From positions 806,001-870,000 of the forward strand of contig OY769938.1 of the NCBI GenBank assembly GCA_963669295.1: a DNA stretch of 64,000 bases, read 5' to 3'. Below, in pieces: positions 43,057 through 53,181 of this stretch. Under the pieces are notes generated by a model. It was given only the letters and a program-made list of their open reading frames with translations. It searched no databases and had not been told where the DNA came from. The translations under genes and the position numbers were made by a program. Position 1 is the first letter of the stretch. Every line of letters begins with the position of its first letter. The stretch comes from G963669295 sp963669295. GTDB lineage: Bacteria; Bacteroidota; Bacteroidia; Flavobacteriales_D; CALLUQ01.

Positions 43057-43522
43057 TTAAGGCCACCGCATAAGCATTCACCCCATCCTCTGTACCCACG
43101 TAACCCAATCTTTCGTTGGTTGTTGCCTTTATCGATACATCATCTTCATCCACTTTCATGATGTTGGCAATGGTAGTAATCATTTCAGGAATATGTGGAC
43201 CAATCTTCGGGGTTTGTAAAGCAACTGTTGCATCTATATTACCAACCGTATACCCCTTTTGCTCCAACAAAACGATGACTTGCGCCAATAGTACTTTACT
43301 GTCTATTCCTTTAAAGTCGGGAGAGGTATCGGGGAAATGATAACCGATATCACGTAGGTTAGCAGCACCAAGCAATGCATCGCATATCGCATGAATTAGC
43401 ACATCCGCATCTGAATGCCCTACAGCACCTTTATGATGAGGGATTTTAATGCCACCGAGCCAGAAGTCATAACCCGCTTCTAAACGGTGTACATCGTAGC
43501 CGAAGCCTACTTTAATTTTCAT
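43040..43522 (-). CDS. ispF: 2-C-methyl-D-erythritol 2,4-cyclodiphosphate synthase
   Basis: IspF makes the cyclic diphosphate intermediate of the MEP isoprenoid pathway. The 160-residue protein has the metal-binding GYDVHRLE, SDADVLIHAICDALLGAANLRDIGYHFPD, and the C-terminal TNERLGYVGTEDGVNAYAVALI. It begins one base after porV ends, so it is probably the last gene of the porU-porV-ispF transcript. Confidence 0.96.
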   Translation of the reverse strand: MKIKVGFGYDVHRLEAGYDFWLGGIKIPHHKGAVGHSDADVLIHAICDALLGAANLRDIGYHFPDTSPDFKGIDSKVLLAQVIVLLEQKGYTVGNIDATVALQTPKIGPHIPEMITTIANIMKVDEDDVSIKATTNERLGYVGTEDGVNAYAVALITGRG

Positions 43523-43523
43523 G

Positions 43524-44825
43524 CTATCCTTCGGGCTCTTCGTCTTTCTTCTTCAATGTTTCGAAATTGAAGCGTAGGGTAAAGCGTAGGGTATTGGCCA
43601 ATGGATTTCTTTGTTCCGTAGGAATTAGATAGGCAAAATCTAACGCAAAAATGCTATAACGCAAGCCTGCACCCAAGGTGAAGAACTTTCTGTTTCCTTT
43701 GGTAGCATGCTCATGAAAATAGCCTGCACGAATAGCAAACTGGTTTGCATACCAATACTCCAGGCCACCTGCGAGGTTAAACTCTCTCAGCTCTTCTTTG
43801 AACTTACTGCCTTTCTCGATCGACACATTGCCTTGCTCGTCAGTAATGGCATTGCCATCCTCATCTACTTCAATAATGCCAGGAGCATCAGAGAATGAGC
43901 CAAACATACCAGGTGCTACACCAACATTGGGGTCTCTTCCTGAAGCAATGACAAACTCACCATCCTCAATCATCGGCTGTCCGGCAGAATCAATTTGATA
44001 AATAGGAGGAGTAGGCACCAACAGCTTGTTTACATCAAAAGTCATAGTAAACGATTGATATTCATCGATATCAATCTTTAAGCTTGGCCCCAAACGCAAG
44101 TTAATAGGAATAAAGTCCTGATCAGACGATTCGGTATAAGACATCTTTGAACCGATGTTAGAAACATTGGTTCCAAACGCAAAGGTAGCATCCTTTTCGC
44201 CCACCTTCATATCGTCATTAACATAGTATACAGAAAGATCGGCAGCCACCGAACGACCAGGTTTCGATTGTGCTCCTTCTACAAAAGCATTGCCTGTAAG
44301 GTTAGAAAAGATATAGCGTACACTCAATGCACCTGATAACTTATCTGATAGCTTTCTTGCATAGCCAAAATCAACTGCGTATTCGCTAGGCTTAAAGTTG
44401 CCTGTTACGTTACCAGCTTGATCAGTAAAGGTAATATCACCTAAGGAAAAGTAACGCAGCGACATGCCGATGGCGCTCTCTTTATCTAATTTCTTATAGG
44501 CACTTAGATAAGCAAGGTTGATGTCGGGCACCAACGAACGCAACCATGGAGAATAAGAAAGTGATACTTCAAATTCATTTTCAGCAAAGGCCAATTTAGA
44601 TGCATTCCAATGCATGGAGTTAGCATCTGGCGAAACCGCTACACCAACATCTCCCATTCCTCCAGCTCTCGAGTCTGGAGCGATTAATAAAAAGGGAACT
44701 GCTGTAGTAATGGTATTGATCTGCTGCCCCTCTTCCTGTCCCAGGTTGTTTTGTGCCGTAGCACTAAATGTAAAAGCGCATAATGCTACCGTGGCAATCT
44801 TGCTAAATGTGTGACCAGTCTTCAT
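43524..44825 (-). CDS. porV: Type IX secretion outer-membrane protein PorV (LptO)
   Basis: PorV is an outer-membrane barrel of the FadL type that brings T9SS cargo to the PorU sortase. The 433-residue protein has a signal peptide ending SATAQ, the conserved start FLLIAPDSRAGGMGDVGVAV and ANSMHWNASKLAF, and a long run of beta-strands (about residues 90-433). A loop around residues 275-340 is rich in acidic and Gly residues (DEDGNAITDEQGN). It lies 56 bases downstream of porU, and ispF follows at once. Confidence 0.93.
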   Translation of the reverse strand: MKTGHTFSKIATVALCAFTFSATAQNNLGQEEGQQINTITTAVPFLLIAPDSRAGGMGDVGVAVSPDANSMHWNASKLAFAENEFEVSLSYSPWLRSLVPDINLAYLSAYKKLDKESAIGMSLRYFSLGDITFTDQAGNVTGNFKPSEYAVDFGYARKLSDKLSGALSVRYIFSNLTGNAFVEGAQSKPGRSVAADLSVYYVNDDMKVGEKDATFAFGTNVSNIGSKMSYTESSDQDFIPINLRLGPSLKIDIDEYQSFTMTFDVNKLLVPTPPIYQIDSAGQPMIEDGEFVIASGRDPNVGVAPGMFGSFSDAPGIIEVDEDGNAITDEQGNVSIEKGSKFKEELREFNLAGGLEYWYANQFAIRAGYFHEHATKGNRKFFTLGAGLRYSIFALDFAYLIPTEQRNPLANTLRFTLRFNFETLKKKDEEPEG

Positions 44826-44881
44826 ATATAAAACTTAACGAACCAGCAAATATAACTATTAATTGAACATATTATTGTGCG

Positions 44882-47800
44882 CTAGTTTAAAATAACCAGC
44901 TTTTCAAACTTCTCAACGGCTTCTCCGTCAGGGGATCGCACCTTTAATTTATAAACGTAAACTCCCCTTCCAAGTTTATCTCCGAAGTCGTCGCGACCGT
45001 TCCAGTCGATTGGATCAACTTTAAACCCATCAGTATTCACAATCTCACTAATGGTCTTCACCAGTTTACCCGAAACAGTAAACACCTGGATCTGAACTTC
45101 AAGATTAGAACATACCTGGTTGTGCTCAAAGAAGAAAGATGTTTTGGTAGTAAAAGGATTAGGATAATTCAGCAAATGACTCAACACCAATTGCTCGGAA
45201 TGAGCAACTATAAATTCAGTGGTCGCTTCCGCTGAGTTGTTATACACATCCCATATTTTAAAGGTAAGTGTGTGCGCTCCTTCTGCAATCTCAGAAAACG
45301 GATACCGCACTGCACCACTCTTATACGTATTCAAATCAGATTCATAATAATCATTCAGCACAATCTCCTGATCGGTATTGGCATCCAGTATCGCTGTAAT
45401 GTCATGGCCAATACCATTGCCCACAGTATTGATACCATTGTCATCAAATACATTCGCAATCAAAGTAGGATTTTCATCTGTCATTCCTCCAAACACAAAG
45501 TTCTCATCGTTCAAAAACAAATCGATGTCTGGCCCTTTAGAATCGTTAACAACTGTTGTGTCTGAACCACCTACAATGATGTCTCTGGAATAACCATTGG
45601 CATCCGTCGAACCATCTTCTGCATAATAGCTGATCTTACCAACACCATATTGATAAGCAATGTCTTTGGGCACCACAAACGAAAAGCTAAAATCGCCATT
45701 GGTAACTGTTACCTTACCTTTGTACAATACGTTCTTCCGAAGATTAAAGGTAACATCTGCTCCACCGTCATTGGCAAGGGTAGTAATGCTGGAGTTCTTA
45801 TCAAAAATGGTTGGCGTAAGCACCCCATTAAATGAAGTCATCTTTTGCCCGTTATTGTCTTCCACATAACCGGTAATGGTTACTGTACTCAATGCCCGAA
45901 GGGTATCGGGTGTGCCACCCACAGGCGTATTGTTAATTTCTGTCGTTACCACGTTGTACTCAGGCACTGCCAGTTTCATCGATGGATCACCCAACAAGGT
46001 AAAGTTCCTGTGGTTAGAGCTGAAAGGATCAACACTAAGGTTCTTGGTCAACCTGTTTACATCACCTAAGCGCATCAACTCACCATTGGGTCGGGTAAAT
46101 GCATAACTGTAAAAGTTGCGGTTCAGGTTGTAATTAGGCCCTGAATACACCAACCGGGTAGTAGTTAACAAGGCAATGCCTCCTCCAAACTGGTTGAGGA
46201 AAACATATTCTCCAGCAGAAGTTCGTGCCGGGTCATCAAAACGACTAAACTCACAAGTAGCTGTGACAAACAATGGCAAACGATTGGAATTTCCCCAGTT
46301 TTGTATAGTAGGCAAATCCAATACGCGCTCATGCGCCCAGCCTACTTCACCCCCATGCCCAATGTAATTAATGATCAAGGCTCCCTTTTCTACTCGAGAC
46401 TTTAATGCTTCTGCAGCATCAGGGTATCGCTCACCACCAGGGGTCGATTCCTGCTTGTAAGCATCCATGTATACCTTTTCAAGGTTTAGCATCGGGTAAT
46501 TGTTCACCATGTTGTTGGCATGCTGTTCTGCCTGGCTAAGGTGTGTGTTGTTATCTTCATCATCAGCAATCAAACAAACAATGTTTCTCCAGTCACCAAG
46601 TACCGAGTTGTTGTCTTCAGAATAACAATGCCCCGAAGTAACCGTACCTGTGGTGGTTTCATAACGAATCACCTTGTTCACCATGCTGGCTGCCTCTTCC
46701 TTGGTACGTACCGGGAATCGCCCAATACCTACATCCACTAAATCCAATAAACCACTGCTCTCTGCATCATCCAGCAACCCGAAATAATCATCTGTTACGT
46801 ACGACTGTGTATAAGAATAGGAGTTACGCGATTGAAAAGTAACCACATAGTTAGTATTTCCAGGAATTCGATATTTATTATCATAAGAGCCATCACCAAA
46901 CAACAACAAATATTTAGGCATTAAGGTAGTATCAGTACCAGCCCGCTTGTAAAACATGCGCAGAAATTCCTTAATCGCTGTAGGGTCTTGCATCCCACTC
47001 GAAAACTCGTTGTAAACCTGGTAAGGGGTCACCACTTCAACAGAAACACCATCGTTCCTGCGGTGATTCGCTAATGTTACCGCTTCTGTTACGAAGTTAG
47101 GATGCACCACAATCACCATATCTGTTTGAGGCAAACCGTGAAGGTCTTGATTGGTAACTTTTCCAAAAGATAAAGGGGTATTAAATGCATTGCCATCAAA
47201 AGCAACAAATTCTCTTAACGATTCCGTAGGAAGTGTAAAATGCAATTCATTGCCTACAGGAGTGGTATTGATTCGAGTGATGTTAGATGCATCGGTGATC
47301 TCCCATACCTCTTGAACGTTTCCTGCATTGGAAATAATAAACTCCGATACATTGCCTATACCCACTGAAGCAGCATCTCTAAAATCCAATTGACTTTCAC
47401 TCATAAAAAGGTTACGACGAACATTCGCCTCCAAATAGTTCATCCAACCAACAGAGGTTGAAGAAAACTTATCGAATGTCACACCGATGTTTAAGCTACC
47501 GCTGTTGTCTGGATTAAAGGTTAACGTATTGGATGCCGGACGTCCTTCATCGCCAGTATAGTTATTCGAAACGCCCATTACGCTGAATGACCCTGTAGCC
47601 AGTCCGTTATTCACCATCAAATCAAAACTACTTGAATTGCTCGTGCCAGCAGTACGGGCAATAACATTGGTCACCAACGTAGCTGGTGAAGTAGTTACCA
47701 TTTGGGGAAAACTAAAAGCATATTGGTAAGTAGTGGTAATGTCAAAGTATTCGCCATACCACTCTCTCCCTGATTTCACCAGGTTGGTTAAATTATTTTC

Positions 47801-48763
47801 GTGAAAAGCATAGTCGTTAAAGGTGGTCACAGTGGTATTGGCTGTTCCACTTTGATTTTGTGTACCGATTCGTTTGCCTGCTCCCTGGCCAATGGTAAGG
47901 AAGTAATAAGACGTATCGGAATACGGGTGGTTCACATGCTCAAAGCTCTGGGCAACCGAATCATATTCCCAACGATGAGGGCCTTTGGCATAAAACAACA
48001 CATAGTCGCCTTGCTCAAACACTCCATTATTATTAACGTCTTCTACATGGATGGCATTCTCCAGCAAATCATCTGGGCGGTATGCACTATTGTCTTCTGG
48101 CAATAATCCTACACCATTGCCATAAATATCGATGCTACTGGCAGATAGCGACGACAAGTTGATGCCAAGGTTACTTAAATAGTTATAGGTAAGTTGATAA
48201 ATACCGTCTTCCATCACACCCAGCTTGTACCAGTCGCCTGAGCCAAGCACTGAATTGGTGACATAGGATTTCGGAGCCCCTCCTGATCTGCCGCTTTTCT
48301 TTGGCATTACACTCAACGAAAAGGAAACCAGCTTTTCTACCTTACCCGTAGCTTTGTTACTACGAAAAGGAAGCAAGGAAATTTGTGCATAAGCTACTTT
48401 CTTTTGCTCAGCCACCTGCGCATCAACCGATATCGTAGTTGGAATAGTCGTCCCTTCCTTAATCAATGCCTCTTCTGCACTTGTTAATGGTTCGTAAACA
48501 GGATTCAACAATGACACATTTACCTGAGTGTACCCCACTCCAAGGCGGATGCTTTCGCTGTACACAGGAAGGTTGTTTTGAGTAACATTATAATGTGCAC
48601 CCGTAAAATAAAGGTAGTTGGTAGGCTGTTGCTGTTCCCCCGCATCTGCTGTAATTGGACTCTTCCAATCAATGGTTCGCATCTGCTGTTTTTGTGCAAC
48701 GGATGTTAAACTAAAAACAAGGGCAGTAACAAGTAGTAAAACGCTCGAAGTAAATGCTTTCAT
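44882..48763 (-). CDS. porU: Type IX secretion sortase PorU, C25-family protease
   Basis: PorU cuts off the C-terminal signal of T9SS cargo and attaches the protein to lipopolysaccharide at the cell surface. This 1293-residue protein starts at the ATG at 48763, with a signal peptide ending TSVAQ. The gingipain-like C25 domain lies in the middle, with H803 in YIGHGGEVGWAHE and C837 in TATCEFSRF as the likely catalytic pair. The C-terminus is a type A T9SS sorting domain (NYPNPFTTKTSFFFEHNQ ending YKLKVRSPDGEAVEKF), which PorU itself keeps. It is the first gene of the porU-porV-ispF operon and diverges from the PorP/SprF-like gene. Confidence 0.96.
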   Translation of the reverse strand: MKAFTSSVLLLVTALVFSLTSVAQKQQMRTIDWKSPITADAGEQQQPTNYLYFTGAHYNVTQNNLPVYSESIRLGVGYTQVNVSLLNPVYEPLTSAEEALIKEGTTIPTTISVDAQVAEQKKVAYAQISLLPFRSNKATGKVEKLVSFSLSVMPKKSGRSGGAPKSYVTNSVLGSGDWYKLGVMEDGIYQLTYNYLSNLGINLSSLSASSIDIYGNGVGLLPEDNSAYRPDDLLENAIHVEDVNNNGVFEQGDYVLFYAKGPHRWEYDSVAQSFEHVNHPYSDTSYYFLTIGQGAGKRIGTQNQSGTANTTVTTFNDYAFHENNLTNLVKSGREWYGEYFDITTTYQYAFSFPQMVTTSPATLVTNVIARTAGTSNSSSFDLMVNNGLATGSFSVMGVSNNYTGDEGRPASNTLTFNPDNSGSLNIGVTFDKFSSTSVGWMNYLEANVRRNLFMSESQLDFRDAASVGIGNVSEFIISNAGNVQEVWEITDASNITRINTTPVGNELHFTLPTESLREFVAFDGNAFNTPLSFGKVTNQDLHGLPQTDMVIVVHPNFVTEAVTLANHRRNDGVSVEVVTPYQVYNEFSSGMQDPTAIKEFLRMFYKRAGTDTTLMPKYLLLFGDGSYDNKYRIPGNTNYVVTFQSRNSYSYTQSYVTDDYFGLLDDAESSGLLDLVDVGIGRFPVRTKEEAASMVNKVIRYETTTGTVTSGHCYSEDNNSVLGDWRNIVCLIADDEDNNTHLSQAEQHANNMVNNYPMLNLEKVYMDAYKQESTPGGERYPDAAEALKSRVEKGALIINYIGHGGEVGWAHERVLDLPTIQNWGNSNRLPLFVTATCEFSRFDDPARTSAGEYVFLNQFGGGIALLTTTRLVYSGPNYNLNRNFYSYAFTRPNGELMRLGDVNRLTKNLSVDPFSSNHRNFTLLGDPSMKLAVPEYNVVTTEINNTPVGGTPDTLRALSTVTITGYVEDNNGQKMTSFNGVLTPTIFDKNSSITTLANDGGADVTFNLRKNVLYKGKVTVTNGDFSFSFVVPKDIAYQYGVGKISYYAEDGSTDANGYSRDIIVGGSDTTVVNDSKGPDIDLFLNDENFVFGGMTDENPTLIANVFDDNGINTVGNGIGHDITAILDANTDQEIVLNDYYESDLNTYKSGAVRYPFSEIAEGAHTLTFKIWDVYNNSAEATTEFIVAHSEQLVLSHLLNYPNPFTTKTSFFFEHNQVCSNLEVQIQVFTVSGKLVKTISEIVNTDGFKVDPIDWNGRDDFGDKLGRGVYVYKLKVRSPDGEAVEKFEKLVILN

Positions 48764-48957
48764 TCTTACAGTATTCTGCAACCATCGGGGCTACATTCAC
48801 TAATTTGATGTTAAAGATACAAATAAGCAACTCTATCAACCGTCAAAAGAACGACAAAGCCAATTTATTATTGTTATGCTATAGAAATTATTTTGAAACC
48901 AAATGAAAAAAAATTCGTATCATTGGGTCTTGAAAATTCTTTTTTTTGAGGAATAGC

Positions 48958-49941
48958 ATGTTAAAGAAGGCGTTTATATTGACGGTGGCTTTGACCTCTT
49001 TATTGGTTTGTGGAGTACAAGAAGAGGCGAGGGCGCAAGACCCGGAATTTACCCAATTCTATGCAAACCCGCTATATTTAAATCCTGCATTTGCCGGTAC
49101 TGCTAGATGTCCGAGGGTAGTAATGAACTATCGGAACCAGTGGCCAGCTTTGTCAGGTACATTTGTGACTACAAGTGCTTCATACGATCAGCACGTACAG
49201 TCGCTTTATGGTGGGTTAGGATTATTGGTAACGAACGATAGGGCAGGAAAAGGAACATTGAATACCACTACTATTAGTGGCATTTACTCATATCAATTAG
49301 CATTGTCGAGAACATTTTCCATAAAGGCAGGCTTTCAAGCCACTTATTTCCAAAAGTCGTTAGACTGGAATAAGCTAACGTTCGGTGATATGATTGATCC
49401 TCGAAAAGGATTCATCTATAATACAAACGACACTCCTCGTGGAGGAACTGTTTCTAACGTAGACTTTTCGGCAGGTTTCCTTGGCTTTAGTGAAAACTAC
49501 TTCTTTGGGGGAGCAGTGCATCACCTTACTGAACCTAATGAATCATTATTAGCTACACCGGAAGGAAGTCCGTTGCCCATGAAGATTACCGGACATGCCG
49601 GTGCTGTAATTCCTCTTACCAATGATAAATACAGCGAAAACGACGCAAAAATTTCTCCAAATATTCTGTTCCAACAACAAGATAACTTTCAGCAATTGAA
49701 CATGGGAATATACATTTCCAAAGGTCCAATCGTTGGTGGGTTGTGGTACAGGAATAAAGATTCATTCATTGCTTTAGTAGGCTTTCAAACGGATGTAATC
49801 AAGTTCGGATACAGTTACGATGTTACTGTTTCGAAACTGACCAACGCCACAGCCGGATCGCATGAAGTATCTTTGACGCTCCAATTTGATTGTAAACCTA
49901 AAAGGAAGAGATTCAGAACAATAAGTTGTCCTTCTTTCTAG
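48958..49941 (+). CDS. PorP/SprF-family outer-membrane protein
   Basis: This 327-residue protein starts at the ATG at 48958 with a signal peptide (ending EARAQ). The family start DPEFTQFYANPLYLNPAFAG follows, and the rest is beta-strands (RVVMNYRNQWPALSGTF, GIYSYQLALSRTFSIKAGF, MGIYISKGPIVGGLWYRNK). PorP/SprF proteins are T9SS outer-membrane components, each usually helping a specific large surface adhesin. No SprB-like adhesin gene is next to it. The gene diverges from porU and leads into gldJ. Confidence 0.93.
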   Translation: MLKKAFILTVALTSLLVCGVQEEARAQDPEFTQFYANPLYLNPAFAGTARCPRVVMNYRNQWPALSGTFVTTSASYDQHVQSLYGGLGLLVTNDRAGKGTLNTTTISGIYSYQLALSRTFSIKAGFQATYFQKSLDWNKLTFGDMIDPRKGFIYNTNDTPRGGTVSNVDFSAGFLGFSENYFFGGAVHHLTEPNESLLATPEGSPLPMKITGHAGAVIPLTNDKYSENDAKISPNILFQQQDNFQQLNMGIYISKGPIVGGLWYRNKDSFIALVGFQTDVIKFGYSYDVTVSKLTNATAGSHEVSLTLQFDCKPKRKRFRTISCPSF

Positions 49942-49989
49942 TTTAGTTATAAAGAAACCTTTTTTTGAAACCGTAAAACCCTCTGTATC

Positions 49990-51783
49990 ATGAACGCTAC
50001 AATCCAAAATCTGGCAAGTAAAGTTCTCTTGTATGGAGCTTTAATAGCTTTCGTTACTTCGTGTAGCTATGAAAAGTCTTCCATATCAGGATGGAATTAC
50101 AACGACCCCAAGAATGGTGGTTTTGAAAAAGCTCCGTTTGAAGAACAAGAAACCGGACCCGGGTTAATCCTCATTGAAGGAGGCTCCTTTACGATGGGAC
50201 GTGTTGAGCAAGATGTAACTTACGATTGGAATAATATTCCACGTACCGTTACTGTTTCTTCATTCTATATGGATGAAACGGAAATCACCAATTTCCATTG
50301 GTTGGAATACCTCTACTGGATCAGTAGGGTATATTCTGCTGATTATCCTGAAATTTACAAGAAAGCACTCCCCGACACGTTGGTGTGGAGAACAAAGTTG
50401 GCTTTCATGGAACCTAAGGTAGAATACTACCTGCGTCACCCAGCCTACAGAGACTATCCTGTAGTAGGTGTTAACTGGTTGCAAGCACGTGATTTCTGTG
50501 CATGGAGAACCGATAGGGTGAATGAAATGATCTTGATTCGTGAAGGCTTGTTCAACAAGAACCCGAATCAAATTAACGAAGACAACTTCAACACCGACTC
50601 CTACCTTGCCGGTCAGTACGAAAGTGAGAAAAGAGTGGATGGGGTAAACGATTACAACCCTAACCGTGACTATCGTAACATCCGCATGGAAGATGGAGTA
50701 TTATTACCCCGTTACCGACTTCCAACAGAAGCTGAGTGGGAATTTGCAGCTTACGCATTGATTGGTAACACCATCGATGAACTGCAAACCAACCGTCGTT
50801 TATATCCATGGAACGGACACTGGGTAAGGATGAGTCCGCAGATTGATCCTAAACGCCAGGGTGATTTCCTTGCCAACTTCGTAAGAGGTCGCGGTGATTA
50901 CATGGGTGTTGCTGGAAGGTTGAATGATAACGCAGACATTACTGCACCAGTATACTCCTACTGGCCAAACGACTACGGCTTGTACAACATGGGAGGCAAC
51001 GTTAGCGAATGGGTAATGGATACTTATCGTCCATTAACTTCTGAAGACGCTGATGAATTTAACCCCTATCGTGGTAATGTGTTTAGAACAAAAGTATTGA
51101 ACAGTGAAGGAAGCATTGAAGACAAGTACGACCTTGTTATTTATGATGTAGATGGAGTGAAATACTACCTCACCGAGCTGAAGAAAAAACAAGCTGGGAG
51201 AGCGTTACCGGATGAAGCAAAGTTGGTTGATGATGTTGAAACATTGGTAGACCAGGCCATCGATCTTGAAAAACAAAGAAAGAAAGATGAAGCCAACCAA
51301 AAAGTACAAGACGCGGTTGACTTGATTAAAGGAACTGATGTTGCCATTGCACCAATGATGTTGAAAGGCATTTCAGATTACGTGGATGATACTCCTGGTG
51401 ATTTGAGATGGAGAGATGTAACACAAGAAGAGAACATCGATCGTAGAAATTATAGAGATGCTGATAACATTGACTTTCAAGATGGTGACATCACTTCAAG
51501 TATCTATTACGATCAACCTGATTATGAGGCTGACGACGGAAGTGGAGTTACTCGTGCTCCAATGTACCAGGCTGGTAAGGAAGGCCCTGTTGAGCCTTCT
51601 ACCTTGATCAACGATCGTGCGAAAGTATACAAAGGTGGCTCTTGGAGAGACCGTGCTTTCTGGATGAACCCAGGCACAAGAAGGTACCTTGATGAGCGAC
51701 AATCTACCGCTACCATTGGTTTCAGATGTGCTATGGTAAGAGTGGGTAGCCCAGTAGGCTTAGGCCAACAAAGAAGACGTTAA
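49990..51783 (+). CDS. gldJ: Gliding motility lipoprotein GldJ
   Basis: GldJ is an outer-membrane-associated lipoprotein needed for gliding and for stability of the T9SS component GldK. The 597-residue protein has lipobox cysteine C25 (AFVTSCSYE). An FGE-sulfatase/SUMF1 fold is split: the first part (about 55-370) includes ILIEGGSFTMGR, EIT NFHW, LPTEAEWEFAAYALI and NMGGNVSEWVMDT. The last part (about 540-597) includes YKGGSWRDRAFWMNPG and ATIGFRCAM. Between them lies a charged helical insert (about 395-440, QAIDLEKQRKKDEANQK). The FGE fold here is used structurally, with no catalytic Cys pair visible. A strong terminator follows. Confidence 0.93.
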   Translation: MNATIQNLASKVLLYGALIAFVTSCSYEKSSISGWNYNDPKNGGFEKAPFEEQETGPGLILIEGGSFTMGRVEQDVTYDWNNIPRTVTVSSFYMDETEITNFHWLEYLYWISRVYSADYPEIYKKALPDTLVWRTKLAFMEPKVEYYLRHPAYRDYPVVGVNWLQARDFCAWRTDRVNEMILIREGLFNKNPNQINEDNFNTDSYLAGQYESEKRVDGVNDYNPNRDYRNIRMEDGVLLPRYRLPTEAEWEFAAYALIGNTIDELQTNRRLYPWNGHWVRMSPQIDPKRQGDFLANFVRGRGDYMGVAGRLNDNADITAPVYSYWPNDYGLYNMGGNVSEWVMDTYRPLTSEDADEFNPYRGNVFRTKVLNSEGSIEDKYDLVIYDVDGVKYYLTELKKKQAGRALPDEAKLVDDVETLVDQAIDLEKQRKKDEANQKVQDAVDLIKGTDVAIAPMMLKGISDYVDDTPGDLRWRDVTQEENIDRRNYRDADNIDFQDGDITSSIYYDQPDYEADDGSGVTRAPMYQAGKEGPVEPSTLINDRAKVYKGGSWRDRAFWMNPGTRRYLDERQSTATIGFRCAMVRVGSPVGLGQQRRR

Positions 51784-51808
51784 TTATTCAAAAAATAATT
51801 TAACTTTA

Positions 51809-51840
51809 ATCCCTTCTGGACATCCAGAAGGGATTTTTTT
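51809..51840 (+). terminator. Terminator after gldJ
   Basis: A perfect 12-bp stem (ATCCCTTCTGGA and TCCAGAAGGGAT) with a CA loop and a following T-tract. It abuts murF, whose ATG is at 51846, so murF needs its own promoter or relies on read-through. Confidence 0.93.
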
Positions 51841-51845
51841 TGCTT

Positions 51846-53132
51846 ATGATTGAACATCTTTATTCCATTTACCAACAGCACCCCACTGTTTGCACTGATA
51901 CGCGCAACATTATAGAAGGCTCTATCTTCTTCGCCCTAAAAGGGGCTAACTTCAATGGCAATGCATTTGCTGCTGAAGCCATAAAAAAGGGAAGCAAGTA
52001 TGCTGTTATTGATGAAAAAGCGTATGAAAGCGAGCATACCGTTCTTGTAGATGATGTGCTCACTGCACTGCAACAGCTGGCTGTACATCATCGCAAACAA
52101 CTTAACATTCCAATCATTGGCATTACCGGTAGTAATGGAAAAACAACCACTAAAGAACTCATCAATGCCGTATTGAGTGAAAAATTCAACTGCTTTGCCA
52201 CTCGCGGCAACTTCAATAACCACATTGGTGTTCCTTTGTCGCTTCTTGCCATTGATGACGAAGTAGAAATTGCAGTTATTGAGATGGGAGCCAACCACCC
52301 TGGAGAAATCGGAGATCTATCTGCCATTTCGCAACCCAGTCATGGGATCATCACCAATATTGGCAAAGCCCATATAGAAGGGTTCGGCAGCTTTGAGGGA
52401 GTCATCAAAACCAAGAAGGAATTGTATGACTTTGCAAAAGCAAATAACCGCCCCATCTTCATTAATGCTAACAACAATTTGTTGTGTCGTATTGGAGAAG
52501 GCATTGAGCAAATTACTTATGGTGATGGAGTTAACAACTACTGTGTTGGGACGTTTACTGGTTCTAAGCCATTTGCCAGCTTGAAATGGTCGTGCAATGG
52601 ATTCGATTCTGATGAAGTAACATCTAACCTGATCGGGCATTACAATTACGAAAACATTTTGGCGGCCATTTGCATCGGCAATCACTTTGGTGTTTCTCCT
52701 AACGGTATCAATCACGCCATTACCAACTACCAACCCGATAACAACCGGTCGCAACTGGAAAAGACTACTCATAACACGTTAATCATGGATGCTTACAATG
52801 CCAACCCTACCAGCATGAAAGCAGCCATCGAGAACTTCAATGCTATGGATTACGCCAACAAATTCTTCATACTTGGCGACATGCTTGAATTAGGTGATGA
52901 AAGCATAGAAGAACATCGTGCTATTATGCAATTGCTGGCCAAGCATCAACTCACCAATGGTATTTTGGTTGGTGCAGAGTTTAACAAATGCGCTAACCAC
53001 ACCAATTTACCGGTATGTACCAGTGCCTCCGAAGCCATGGAGTTGCTTCATCAAAAGGCCTTGCGCGATCATTTGGTCTTGATTAAAGGGTCAAGAGGTA
53101 TTCGCCTGGAAACTGTGGTGGAAAGTTTATAA
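51846..53132 (+). CDS. murF: UDP-N-acetylmuramoyl-tripeptide--D-alanyl-D-alanine ligase
   Basis: MurF adds D-Ala-D-Ala to the UDP-MurNAc tripeptide, the last cytoplasmic step of peptidoglycan precursor synthesis. The 428-residue protein starts at the ATG at 51846; a TTG at 51840 also exists in frame. It has the substrate domain (CTDTRNIIEGSIFFALKG), the ATP loop IIGITGSNGKTTTKEL, the IEMGANHPGEIG motif, and the C-terminal domain with MDAYNANPTSMKAAIE and VLIKGSRGIRLE. The ATG lies 5 bases after a terminator stem, so its leader must be very short or overlap the hairpin. Confidence 0.95.
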   Translation: MIEHLYSIYQQHPTVCTDTRNIIEGSIFFALKGANFNGNAFAAEAIKKGSKYAVIDEKAYESEHTVLVDDVLTALQQLAVHHRKQLNIPIIGITGSNGKTTTKELINAVLSEKFNCFATRGNFNNHIGVPLSLLAIDDEVEIAVIEMGANHPGEIGDLSAISQPSHGIITNIGKAHIEGFGSFEGVIKTKKELYDFAKANNRPIFINANNNLLCRIGEGIEQITYGDGVNNYCVGTFTGSKPFASLKWSCNGFDSDEVTSNLIGHYNYENILAAICIGNHFGVSPNGINHAITNYQPDNNRSQLEKTTHNTLIMDAYNANPTSMKAAIENFNAMDYANKFFILGDMLELGDESIEEHRAIMQLLAKHQLTNGILVGAEFNKCANHTNLPVCTSASEAMELLHQKALRDHLVLIKGSRGIRLETVVESL

Positions 53133-53140
53133 ATAAAAAA

Positions 53141-53162
53141 AGGGGAAGCAACCGCCTCCCCT
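53141..53162. terminator. Imperfect hairpin between convergent murF and acyl-CoA dehydrogenase genes
   Basis: AGGGGAAGC pairs with GCCTCCCCT with one mismatch. An A-tract precedes it on the + strand, giving a T-tract for the minus-strand gene. Confidence 0.6.
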
Positions 53163-53181
53163 ATCCTATTCGTATCTTCTC

